From UBA6100 sp049658145 (GTDB taxonomy: Bacteria > Actinomycetota > Coriobacteriia > Anaerosomatales > Anaerosomataceae), in the NCBI GenBank assembly GCA_049658145.1, contig JBASOJ010000109.1:1-6962 (forward strand): DNA of 6,962 nt, read 5' to 3'. This document shows, in pieces, positions 1 to 6,242 of the stretch. Every line of letters begins with the position of its first letter. Positions within the stretch are counted from its first letter, which is position 1. The notes under the pieces were generated by a model. The model had not been told where the DNA came from and made no database searches. It worked only from the letters and a program-made list of their open reading frames with translations. The position numbers and the translations under genes were made by a program.

Positions 1-1027
<1,027 letters not shown>

Positions 1028-1141
1028 CTATTCAACTTTTCCGACTCGCTATGCAGCTCTCAGGGTGCGGGACGCACCGTGAGGCCGTATCATTGACAGC
1101 AGAAGAGTGCGCAACACTCGACTGGCGGAAGCCGTCGGATG
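1028..1141 (+). other. 23S-5S internal transcribed spacer with two hairpins
   Basis: No tRNA gene is present in this spacer. Two inverted repeats are visible. The first is GGTGCG (1064-1069), loop GGA, CGCACC (1073-1078), extended by CTCA/TGAG (1059-1062 with 1080-1083) across one mismatch. The second is GAGTG (1105-1109), loop CGCAA, CACTC (1115-1119). They are probably structural or processing elements of the pre-rRNA. The right end (from 1131) forms the 5' arm of the 5S processing stem. Confidence 0.55.
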
Positions 1142-1270
1142 TGTTCAGTGGCTATTGCGGAGGGGGTACACCCGATCCCATTCCGAACTCGGCAGTTAAG
1201 CCCTCCAGCGCCGATGGTACTGCGGTGTAGTCCGTGGGAGAGTAGGACGTCGCTGAACACATCCGACGGC
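1131..1270 (+). other. Long processing stem enclosing 5S rRNA
   Basis: GCCGTCGGATGTGTTCAG (1131-1148) is the exact reverse complement of CTGAACACATCCGACGGC (1253-1270). This gives an 18-bp uninterrupted helix that includes 5S stem I and continues 10-11 bp beyond the mature ends. Such a helix is a natural substrate for RNase III- or RNase M5/E-type maturation of 5S; the enzyme used is inference. Confidence 0.8.
1142..1259 (+). rRNA. 5S ribosomal RNA
   Basis: Typical 5S signatures appear in order: CAGTGGCTATTGCGGAGGGG near the 5' end, ACACCCGATCCCATTCCGAAC (loop A/B region), CTCGGCAGTTAAGCCCTCC, and GCCGATGGTACTGCGGTG. The 3' part GGGAGAGTAGGACGTCGCTGAAC re-pairs with the 5' end (GTTCAG/CTGAAC) as stem I. 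The length of about 118 nt is normal. Exact ends are uncertain by 1-2 bases because the terminal helix continues without a break into flanking sequence. It is the last gene of the rRNA operon in this window. Confidence 0.95.
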
Positions 1271-1280
1271 TTTGCCGTTT
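1265..1280 (+). terminator. Weak terminator-like hairpin after 5S
   Basis: ACGGC (1266-1270), loop TTT, GCCGT (1274-1278), then only TT followed by CC. The 5-6 bp stem and short T-tract make it a weak candidate for the rRNA operon end. Its 5' arm is the same sequence as the 3' arm of the 5S processing stem, so the two structures exclude one another. No better terminator is seen before the next gene. Confidence 0.3.
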
Positions 1281-1336
1281 CCTGAGGATGTTCGCTGCCG
1301 GAGCTTGTGCGGCGGCATGGAGAACGGCACGCCTTC

Positions 1337-1345
1337 TGCTAGAAT
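1337..1345 (+). promoter_or_regulatory. Possible extended -10 promoter for the NifU-domain gene
   Basis: TGCTAGAAT carries an extended -10 (TGn) directly before TAGAAT, a 5 of 6 match to TATAAT. No convincing -35 box lies 16-18 bases upstream, which extended -10 promoters can tolerate. Transcription would start near 1352, giving a leader of about 90 nt. Read-through from the rRNA operon is the alternative. Confidence 0.35.
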
Positions 1346-1368
1346 CTCGCCTGTGCCTAACACGGGCG

Positions 1369-1386
1369 GCCCGGGTGCTTCCGGGC
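1369..1386 (+). other. Leader hairpin before the NifU-domain gene
   Basis: GCCCGG (1369-1374), six-base loop, CCGGGC (1381-1386) is a perfect 6-bp GC-only hairpin. It lacks a T-tract, so it is not a terminator, and it is too far (about 40 nt) from the ribosome-binding site to mask it directly. Its role is unknown. Confidence 0.4.
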
Positions 1387-1442
1387 GTCGATCAGCATGA
1401 ACGCTCCGGCGCACGGCCGGGCGTCACGGAAGGAGAGTCCTC

Positions 1443-1664
1443 GTGAAGGAACGCGTACAGGCGGCACTGGACAAGATCCGGCCGGCCCTTCAAGCCGACG
1501 GTGGCGACGTGGAGCTCGTTGAGATCACCGATGACGGCGTCGTGAAGGTGGCCCTCCAGGGTGCATGCCGTGGTTGCCCGATGTCTCAGCTGACCCTTGC
1601 GAACGGTGTCGAGCGCGTCCTCAAGGAGGAAGTGCCCGGGGTCGTGCGCGTCGAGCCGGTCTAG
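1443..1664 (+). CDS. Stand-alone NifU C-terminal-domain (Nfu-type) Fe-S protein
   Basis: This 73-residue cytosolic protein consists almost wholly of a NifU C-terminal (Nfu) domain. Such domains hold a labile [4Fe-4S] cluster between subunits of a dimer and pass it to apo-proteins. The N-terminal stretch ALDKIRPALQADGGDVELVEI (residues 8-28) is the family's opening helix and strand with the usual ADGGDVEL signature. GACRGCPMS holds the two cluster cysteines, C42 and C45 (CxxC). The C-terminal helix ends in VLKEEVPGVVRVEPV. The start is GTG at 1443, chosen because GGAAGGAG (1428-1435) lies 7 bases upstream and the domain begins at once. There is no N-terminal scaffold domain and no A-type fusion, as in the small stand-alone Nfu proteins of Gram-positive bacteria. 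It lies between the rRNA operon and a strong terminator, so it is probably monocistronic or transcribed by rRNA read-through. Confidence 0.93.
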   Translation: MKERVQAALDKIRPALQADGGDVELVEITDDGVVKVALQGACRGCPMSQLTLANGVERVLKEEVPGVVRVEPV

Positions 1665-1684
1665 GCTCTCGCTGCCCGATCGAT

Positions 1685-1712
1685 AAGCGCCGCCCGGACG
1701 GGCGGCGCTTTC
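1685..1712 (+). terminator. Rho-independent terminator after the NifU-domain gene
   Basis: AAGCGCCGCCC (1685-1695), tetraloop GGAC, GGGCGGCGCTT (1700-1710) forms an 11-bp perfect GC-rich hairpin starting 20 bases after the stop codon. The T-tract is short (TTT then C), as often seen in GC-rich genomes. It separates the NifU-domain transcript from the nrdJ region. Confidence 0.85.
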
Positions 1713-1755
1713 GCATGCCCGCATGCGCTCATCGTGGCTCCAGTGCCGCATGCGG
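1713..1755 (+). repeat. Cluster of three GCATGC palindromes
   Basis: GCATGC occurs at 1713-1718, 1721-1726 and 1748-1753. The last lies inside the 10-bp perfect palindrome CCGCATGCGG (1746-1755), and the first two can also fold on each other. The cluster is non-coding, between the terminator and the nrdJ promoter. Its role is unknown: it could be an operator or chance. Confidence 0.35.
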
Positions 1756-1826
1756 GGGACTGCGAGCCGCACGGAGACGCACATCGACCGTTCGTCGGTT
1801 TGGTTGCGTGTCGTGGTGTCTACGCA

Positions 1827-1855
1827 TTGCACCCCATATCTAGCGGCTGTATTCT
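1827..1855 (+). promoter_or_regulatory. Candidate sigma-70-type promoter of nrdJ-dcd
   Basis: TTGCAC (1827-1832) as -35 and TATTCT (1850-1855) as -10 are 17 bp apart, each a 4 of 6 match to consensus. Transcription would begin near 1862, giving a leader of about 80 nt before the nrdJ start. The first NrdR-like box overlaps the -35/spacer and the second begins at the predicted start site, an arrangement that would block polymerase when the repressor is bound. Confidence 0.5.
1831..1846 (+). promoter_or_regulatory. NrdR box 1 (upstream)
   Basis: ACCCCATATCTAGCGG matches the published NrdR-box consensus acaCwAtATaTwGtgt at 11 of 16 positions, including the central CnAtATnTaG core. It overlaps the spacer of the candidate nrdJ promoter. 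Alone it would be weak evidence; its exact 31-bp offset from box 2 supports it. Confidence 0.6.
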
Positions 1856-1861
1856 TGGAAA

Positions 1862-1877
1862 ACGCAACATCTTGTGT
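1862..1877 (+). promoter_or_regulatory. NrdR box 2 (downstream)
   Basis: ACGCAACATCTTGTGT matches the NrdR-box consensus acaCwAtATaTwGtgt at 13 of 16 positions, and its half-sites are inverted repeats at 6 of 8. It starts 31 bp after box 1 (15-bp gap), the tandem face-of-helix spacing typical of NrdR operators. It covers the predicted transcription start. Confidence 0.7.
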
Positions 1878-1908
1878 CACCGGGGTCCCGAGGGGGGCGT
1901 GGTGACGT
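1874..1908 (+). other. Leader hairpin in nrdJ 5' untranslated region
   Basis: GTCACC (1876-1881) pairs with GGTGAC (1901-1906), extended by two wobble pairs (1874-1875 with 1907-1908). The 19-base loop is G/C rich. The 5' arm shares bases with NrdR box 2. It ends 18 bases before the Shine-Dalgarno sequence and lacks a T-tract. Its role is unknown. Confidence 0.35.
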
Positions 1909-1926
1909 ATCAGGTTCACATGCCGC

Positions 1927-1935
1927 GAGGAGGAG
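1927..1935 (+). promoter_or_regulatory. Ribosome-binding site deciding the nrdJ start
   Basis: GAGGAGGAG ends 5 bases before ATG 1941. It excludes the in-frame ATG at 1920, which lies upstream of this site, and the much longer frame open from 1734, which would cross the terminator-to-promoter region. Confidence 0.85.
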
Positions 1936-1940
1936 CCATC

Positions 1941-4217
1941 ATGCCCGAGCAGGACACCGCAACATACTGCCGGACCATCGACGAGACGCTGTCCCCTAAC
2001 AGCATCAAGGTCCTTGAGAAGCGGTACCTCAAGAAGGACGATGATGGCAATCCTGTGGAGCGGCCCTCGGACATGTTCGTGCGTGTCGCGGAGAACATCG
2101 CCTCGGCGGAGGCGAAGTTCGGCGCGACAGCCGAGCAGGTGGCCGAGACGGCGCGTGACTTCTACGACCTCATGACCTCACTCGAGTTCCTGCCAAACTC
2201 GCCCACCTTGATGAACGCCGGTCGCGAGCTCCAGCAGCTGTCTGCGTGCTTCGTGTTGCCGGTCGCCGATTCCATGGACTCGATCTTCGGTGCGGTGCGT
2301 GATACCGCGATCATCCACAAGTCCGGTGGCGGAACGGGCTTCTCGTTCTCGCGCCTGCGGCCTGCCGGCGATCAGGTGCGCTCCACGCAGGGCGTGAGCA
2401 GCGGGCCGATCTCGTTCATGCGCGTCTTCAACCAGGCCACCGAGGCGGTCAAGCAGGGTGGTACCCGGCGCGGCGCCAACATGGGCGTACTCCGCATCGA
2501 TCATCCGGACATCATCGACTTCATCAAGTGCAAGCTCGATGGTGACTTCCAGAACTTCAACATCTCCGTCGCGCTCACCGAGGACTTCATGGACGCCGTT
2601 ACGGCAGGCGTGGAGTACGACTTGCGGAATCCGCGTGATGGCGCGCCTGTCGGCAAGCGCGATGCTCGTGAGGTCTACGACCTGATCGTCGAGATGGCGT
2701 GGGCCACGGGTGACCCCGGCATCATCTTCATCGACCGCATGAATCGCGACAACCCCACTCCGGCGCTCGGCGAGATCGAGTCCACGAACCCGTGTGGCGA
2801 GCAGCCGCTTCTGCCATACGAGGCATGCAACCTCGGCTCGGTCAACCTGTCCAAGTTCGTGCGCTATACGGAGGGTGGCCCGGATCTCGATTGGGATCGG
2901 CTGGCCGACGTGGTGCACCGTGGCGTGCGCTTCCTCGATGACGTCATCGAGGTGAACGAGTATCCGCTGCCCAAGATCGCTGAGCTCGTGCACGGTAATC
3001 GCAAGATCGGTCTGGGCGTCATGGGCTGGGCGGACATGCTCATCATGATGGGCATCCCGTACAGTTCGGAAGAGGCCATCGCGCTCGGTGAGAAGGTCAT
3101 GGGCTTCATCCAGGCCGAGTCGCGGCAGGCGTCGATGAAGCTTGCGGCCGAGCGCGGCGTCTTCCCGAACTTCGAGGGCTCGATCTACGACACGCCCGAA
3201 GGCGTCCGGCTGCGCAACGCCACCGTCACGACCATCGCCCCCACCGGCACGCTCTCGATCATCGCCAACTGCTCCTCGGGCATCGAGCCGCTGTTCGCGG
3301 TTTCCTACGTCCGTACCGTCATGGATAACGACCGGCTGATCGAGGTCAATCCGCTGTTCGAGGACCTGGCGGTCAAGCAGGGCTTCTACAGCCGCGAGCT
3401 TATGGCGCTGATCGCCGAACATGGCTCGGTGGCAGGCGTCGAGGGTGTCCCCGCCGAGGTGCAGAACGTGTTCGTGACCGCCCACGAGGTGGCTCCCGAG
3501 TGGCACGTCCGGATGCAGGCGGCCTTCCAGAAGTCGACTGACAATGCGGTGTCCAAGACCGTCAACTTCGGCAACGAAGCCACCATCGAGGACGTGCGTC
3601 ACGTCTACGACCTGGCGCACGAGCTTGGCGTCAAAGGTGTCACGATCTATCGCGATGGTAGCAAGGAGAACCAGGTCCTCTCGACCGGCAAGACGACGAA
3701 GCCAGGTGCGTCAGCCGAGCCCGCCCGTCACGGCGAGATCGAGCCACGTCCGCGTCCCTCGGTCACCATGGGCCGCACCGAGAAGATCCAGACCGGCTGT
3801 GGAAACCTCTACGTCACCATCAACTCGGACGAGCAGGGCTTGTGTGAGGTCTTCACGCAGATGGGCAAGTCGGGCGGCTGTGCTGCAAGCCAGTCCGAGG
3901 CGCTGTCGCGCATGATCTCGGTCTCGTTGCGGGCCGGCGTCGATCCGCAGGCGATACTGAAGCACCTGCGCGGCATCCGGTGCCCCAGCCCGGCCTGGGC
4001 CCAGGGCGGGAAGGTGCTCTCGTGTGCTGACGCGGTCGGAATCGCGATGGAGCACTACCTTGAGTGGATGGAGACGGGCACGGCCTCCACGATGGTCTCC
4101 AAGAACACCGACGAACTGGTGAACCTCGCGGGCGCGTGCCCCGAGTGCGGCGGTGCGCTCGAGCACGAGAGCGGTTGTGCCGTGTGTCGCGCGTGCGGCT
4201 TCAGCAAGTGCGCGTAG
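1941..4217 (+). CDS. nrdJ: Adenosylcobalamin-dependent (class II) ribonucleotide reductase
   Basis: This 758-residue cytosolic enzyme reduces ribonucleotides to deoxyribonucleotides using coenzyme B12 as radical source, so it needs neither oxygen nor a separate radical subunit. The N-terminal RNR domain begins around residue 15 (LSPNSIKVLEKRYL); no ATP-cone precedes it. Motifs in order: NSPTLMNAG (86-94), the first redox cysteine C103 in SACFVLPV, a glycine-rich GGGTGFSFSRLRPAGD (129-144), GGTRRGANMG (173-182), the catalytic N283/C285/E287 of NPCGE, partner cysteine C296 eleven residues later, and PTGTLSIIANCSSGIEP (434-450). A linker at about 570-617 leads to a TSCPD domain (about 618-710). 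The C-terminal tail has seven cysteines in 25 residues (CPEC at 733-736; C746, C749, C752, C757), the usual swinging reductant and/or metal-binding tail. Length fits NrdJ of the Thermotoga type. It is followed by dcd after 10 bases and preceded by tandem NrdR boxes. All catalytic residues are present and the gene appears intact. Confidence 0.97.
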   Translation: MPEQDTATYCRTIDETLSPNSIKVLEKRYLKKDDDGNPVERPSDMFVRVAENIASAEAKFGATAEQVAETARDFYDLMTSLEFLPNSPTLMNAGRELQQLSACFVLPVADSMDSIFGAVRDTAIIHKSGGGTGFSFSRLRPAGDQVRSTQGVSSGPISFMRVFNQATEAVKQGGTRRGANMGVLRIDHPDIIDFIKCKLDGDFQNFNISVALTEDFMDAVTAGVEYDLRNPRDGAPVGKRDAREVYDLIVEMAWATGDPGIIFIDRMNRDNPTPALGEIESTNPCGEQPLLPYEACNLGSVNLSKFVRYTEGGPDLDWDRLADVVHRGVRFLDDVIEVNEYPLPKIAELVHGNRKIGLGVMGWADMLIMMGIPYSSEEAIALGEKVMGFIQAESRQASMKLAAERGVFPNFEGSIYDTPEGVRLRNATVTTIAPTGTLSIIANCSSGIEPLFAVSYVRTVMDNDRLIEVNPLFEDLAVKQGFYSRELMALIAEHGSVAGVEGVPAEVQNVFVTAHEVAPEWHVRMQAAFQKSTDNAVSKTVNFGNEATIEDVRHVYDLAHELGVKGVTIYRDGSKENQVLSTGKTTKPGASAEPARHGEIEPRPRPSVTMGRTEKIQTGCGNLYVTINSDEQGLCEVFTQMGKSGGCAASQSEALSRMISVSLRAGVDPQAILKHLRGIRCPSPAWAQGGKVLSCADAVGIAMEHYLEWMETGTASTMVSKNTDELVNLAGACPECGGALEHESGCAVCRACGFSKCA

Positions 4218-4227
4218 GGCCGGCGCG

Positions 4228-4791
4228 ATGGTGCTCTCAGACCGTTCGATAGCCGAGGAGATGGCCGCCGGCAGGATCGTCGTTGATCCGTGCGACCCGG
4301 CCGACATCCAGCCGTCCAGCGTCGACCTGCATCTCGGGTCCCGGTTCCAGGTGTTCCGGAACTCGCGGTACCCGTACATCGACCCCGCGGTGGAGCAGCG
4401 CGGTCTCATGGATATGGTCGAGGCTTCGGCGGGAGAGCCGTTCGTGCTGCATCCGGGCGAGTTCGCGCTTGGCGCCACGATCGAGCACGTCGCCCTTCCG
4501 CGGGACATCGTGGCCCGCCTGGAGGGCAAGTCGTCGCTCGGCAGGCTCGGCCTCTTGATCCACTCGACGGCCGGCTACATCGATCCCGGTTGGGACGGCA
4601 CGCTCACGCTCGAACTCTCGAACGTGGCCAACCTGCCGATCGTGCTCACACCAGGCATGGCCATCGGGCAGATCTCGTTCATGCGTATGACGACGCCCGT
4701 GGATCGTCCGTACGGGTCGCCGGGCCTCGGCAGCAGGTACCAGGGACAGGTCGAGCCGACGCCGAGTCGCTCGTACCGGAAGACCCGTTAG
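4228..4791 (+). CDS. dcd: dCTP deaminase, probably dUMP-forming bifunctional type
   Basis: This 187-residue cytosolic trimeric-type enzyme deaminates dCTP; in the bifunctional subfamily it also releases pyrophosphate to give dUMP for thymidylate synthase. It opens with LSDRSIAEEMAAGRI and the QPSSVDLHLG motif (28-37). LHPGEFALGATIE (74-86), EGKSSLGRLGLLIHSTAG (99-116), IDPGW (118-122) and the catalytic glutamate E129 in LTLELSN follow. The C-terminal lid YQGQxxPTPSRS (171-182) covers the nucleotide in known structures. The HSTAG segment and overall sequence resemble the Mycobacterium tuberculosis DCD-DUT enzyme rather than the E. coli deaminase (HVTAH), which is why the bifunctional reaction is favoured; that assignment is inference. 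Start ATG 4228 is 10 bases after the nrdJ stop with only a weak AGGG upstream, so translation is likely coupled; GTG 4231 is an alternative. The stop codon overlaps that of the convergent flavoprotein gene. Confidence 0.95.
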   Translation: MVLSDRSIAEEMAAGRIVVDPCDPADIQPSSVDLHLGSRFQVFRNSRYPYIDPAVEQRGLMDMVEASAGEPFVLHPGEFALGATIEHVALPRDIVARLEGKSSLGRLGLLIHSTAGYIDPGWDGTLTLELSNVANLPIVLTPGMAIGQISFMRMTTPVDRPYGSPGLGSRYQGQVEPTPSRSYRKTR

Positions 4792-5870
4792 AGGCCCTGG
4801 GTCACGCGGCTGACGATCGGGGTTGGCACGAAGCCCGCGAGGTACTTGCCGGTTCGGGACTCCATGAACGGCAGCCAGCGGAATCGGCGCCTGATGTCGG
4901 CACGGATGGGCTCGGTGAGCTCAAGGCACCGATCGAGCGCGTGGGTGGGATCCCCGCTTGCGGCGAGTCCGGCGTCCCGGCCGGTGCGCAGCGCGTAGGA
5001 GATCCCCTCGCCTGAGGACGGCGACATGAATCCGCCCGCTTCGCCCGCGAGCAGCACGCGCCCGTGTCCGGGGAGGATGTCGTCCGGCGAGCGCAGGTAG
5101 GGCGCCGCCGCCGACTCGCGGTGCACCCTCTCTCCTAACTGCGGAATCCGCTCGCGGAGGAGCGAGACGACGCGGTCGTGCTTCTCCCATGGTCGCTTTG
5201 TGTGCGGATAGAAGACCGAGCCGATCAGTGCCACGTCTCCCTTCGGCACTACGTACGCATAGCCGAACTCGTCACCGATATCGCGCATGTAGATGCAGTC
5301 GAAGTAGGGCTCGATCGGTGACGAGATCGTGACGAAGTCCTGAAGCGTGACGTAGCTCGCCGAATCGCGGAGGCCGAGGGTCCGGCGCACCTGGGACCGG
5401 GCGCCGTCCGCGCCGATGAGGAGGTCCGCGGTGACCTCGACGGCTTCGCCATCGACGGTGATCGACGCGGTGACCCGGTCGTCGTCCTGGACGAATCCGG
5501 TGAGCGACGCCCTGGCCACGACCTCGACGTCTTCGGGAAGCAGGCTGAGCATCCATTCATCAAAGCCCGCACGGCTGACGTTGAGGAACTCGAGCGAGGT
5601 GACCTTGCGGATACCGCGGTCCCAGTCGTGATACCGGAAGTTGATCGTCCGGGGCGTGCTGACGATGCTCTCGGGTACCTCGCCGTAGGGGCGCAGCGTC
5701 TCGAGCGAGAGGTGGTGCAGCATCCCGCCGCAGCTCTTGTCGCGGGGGAGGGAACTGGCTTCTACCAGCAGAACGGCACCGCGCTCGGCGGCGTGATACG
5801 CCGCGAGTACACCTGCGGGACCAGCGCCGACGACGATGGTGGCGTAGTGTTCGCTCGCGGGTAGGGCCAT
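4788..5870 (-). CDS. Geranylgeranyl reductase family FAD-dependent oxidoreductase
   Basis: This 360-residue flavoprotein belongs to the geranylgeranyl reductase branch of the p-hydroxybenzoate-hydroxylase fold, whose members reduce isoprenoid double bonds (archaeal lipid chains, chlorophyll phytol tails, menaquinone side chains). The N-terminal Rossmann motif is VVGAGPAG (13-20) with acidic E37 ending strand 2. PRDKSCGGML (42-51) is the family signature with C47. LIGADGARSQVRR (151-163) is the second nucleotide-binding motif, YAYVVPKGD (204-212) is the counterpart of the family's YxWxFPK motif, and GEAGGFMSPSSGEG (276-289) closes the flavin site, with E replacing the usual D of GDAxG. No transmembrane helix or signal peptide is evident. 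Start ATG at 5870 is supported by AAGGTGAGGAC just upstream on the minus strand and by the FAD motif starting 12 residues later; the frame stays open further upstream but without homology. The substrate cannot be told from sequence. Menaquinone side-chain or lipid saturation are both possible. Neighbours do not inform. Confidence 0.88.
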   Translation of the reverse strand: MALPASEHYATIVVGAGPAGVLAAYHAAERGAVLLVEASSLPRDKSCGGMLHHLSLETLRPYGEVPESIVSTPRTINFRYHDWDRGIRKVTSLEFLNVSRAGFDEWMLSLLPEDVEVVARASLTGFVQDDDRVTASITVDGEAVEVTADLLIGADGARSQVRRTLGLRDSASYVTLQDFVTISSPIEPYFDCIYMRDIGDEFGYAYVVPKGDVALIGSVFYPHTKRPWEKHDRVVSLLRERIPQLGERVHRESAAAPYLRSPDDILPGHGRVLLAGEAGGFMSPSSGEGISYALRTGRDAGLAASGDPTHALDRCLELTEPIRADIRRRFRWLPFMESRTGKYLAGFVPTPIVSRVTQGL

Positions 5871-5960
5871 GTCCTCACCTTCAGATGCGGATCGCTCGGC
5901 TGCGTGCGTACTCTGGGCGATGCGGTGCGGCAGCGGGTTCGCGCGAGGGCGCTGTGCGGA

Positions 5961-5966
5961 TACAAT
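5961..5966 (+). promoter_or_regulatory. Possible -10 element in the divergent intergenic region
   Basis: TACAAT is a 5 of 6 match to TATAAT, 39 bases before the Cys-rich gene start. The -35 position 17 bp upstream (TTCGCG, 5938-5943) keeps only the TT. Transcription would start near 5973. The rest of 5871-6005 shows no repeat or operator that I can recognise, and no clear promoter for the minus-strand flavoprotein gene. Confidence 0.4.
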
Positions 5967-5989
5967 AGCAGCCTGCGCGCGAAGGCGAC

Positions 5990-5998
5990 AGGAAGGAG
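5990..5998 (+). promoter_or_regulatory. Ribosome-binding site deciding the Cys-rich gene start
   Basis: AGGAAGGAG lies 7 bases before GTG 6006. It outranks the in-frame upstream ATG at 5904, which would place the start before the candidate -10 element and add 34 residues of low-complexity Arg/Ala/Ser sequence. Confidence 0.75.
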
Positions 5999-6005
5999 TT
6001 CGTCG

Positions 6006-6242
6006 GTGGCATGCTGGTCCAACCGAGGGTGCGATGACGAGATGCGGGAGCGATGCCCTCACGCGATCGATCCGAACGAGCAGTGCCCGCTCGGCTGCCA
6101 CTACGCGATGTGCGAGCGCCCGACGCACCAGGTGACGGGTGATCCCGCACTCATCTTCGACCCTACGGCCGACTTCGACGCCGCAGCGAAGGAGACGTGC
6201 ACGCGCTGCGTGTTCTTCCTGACCAACGGACCGCGACGCTGA
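6006..6242 (+). CDS. Small eight-cysteine protein of unknown function
   Basis: I do not recognise this family. The 78-residue product has eight cysteines: C3, C9, C17, C27, C31, C36, C65 and C68. They fall into an N-terminal group (including CPLGCHYAMC, residues 27-36, with H19, H32 and H41 nearby) and a C-terminal CTRC (65-68), separated by a cysteine-free stretch containing DPALIFDP. It ends CVFFLTNGPRR. Paired cysteines without a signal peptide or membrane segment suggest a cytosolic zinc or Fe-S binding protein; this is inference. The GTG start is set by a strong Shine-Dalgarno sequence. Its TGA stop overlaps the ATG of the downstream HhH-GPD gene by one base (TGATG), so the two are very likely co-translated and may act together. 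Codon use matches the neighbours and gives no sign of transfer. Confidence 0.75.
   Translation: MACWSNRGCDDEMRERCPHAIDPNEQCPLGCHYAMCERPTHQVTGDPALIFDPTADFDAAAKETCTRCVFFLTNGPRR

Noticed and set aside
1028..1141. tRNA gene in the 23S-5S spacer
   Set aside because: The hairpins do not form a cloverleaf, and no TTCRANY T-loop signature is present.
1392..1919. Minus-strand 175-codon frame over the NifU-domain gene and nrdJ upstream region
   Set aside because: It crosses a strong terminator and a well-supported CDS in antisense and shows no domain motif.
1734..1940. N-terminal extension of nrdJ to an upstream ATG
   Set aside because: It would cover the candidate promoter and NrdR boxes and has no RNR similarity; the strong ribosome-binding site at 1927-1935 fixes the start at 1941.
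1720..1940. Cobalamin riboswitch upstream of the B12-dependent reductase
   Set aside because: I see no recognisable B12 box or multi-helix core, and the predicted transcript leader of about 80 nt is too short to hold one.
2178..3620. Long minus-strand open frame (480 codons) inside nrdJ
   Set aside because: It lies wholly antisense to a gene with all RNR catalytic motifs. Its translation is rich in His/Asp/Arg without domain signatures, a typical product of GC-rich codon bias.
4153..4227. Upstream in-frame extension of dcd into the nrdJ 3' end
   Set aside because: The extension has no dCTP deaminase similarity, while MVLSDRSI from ATG 4228 matches the family N-terminus.
3711..4563. Minus-strand open frames across the nrdJ 3' end and dcd
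   Set aside because: They are antisense to two well-supported genes, lack ribosome-binding sites I could accept, and show no recognisable domain.
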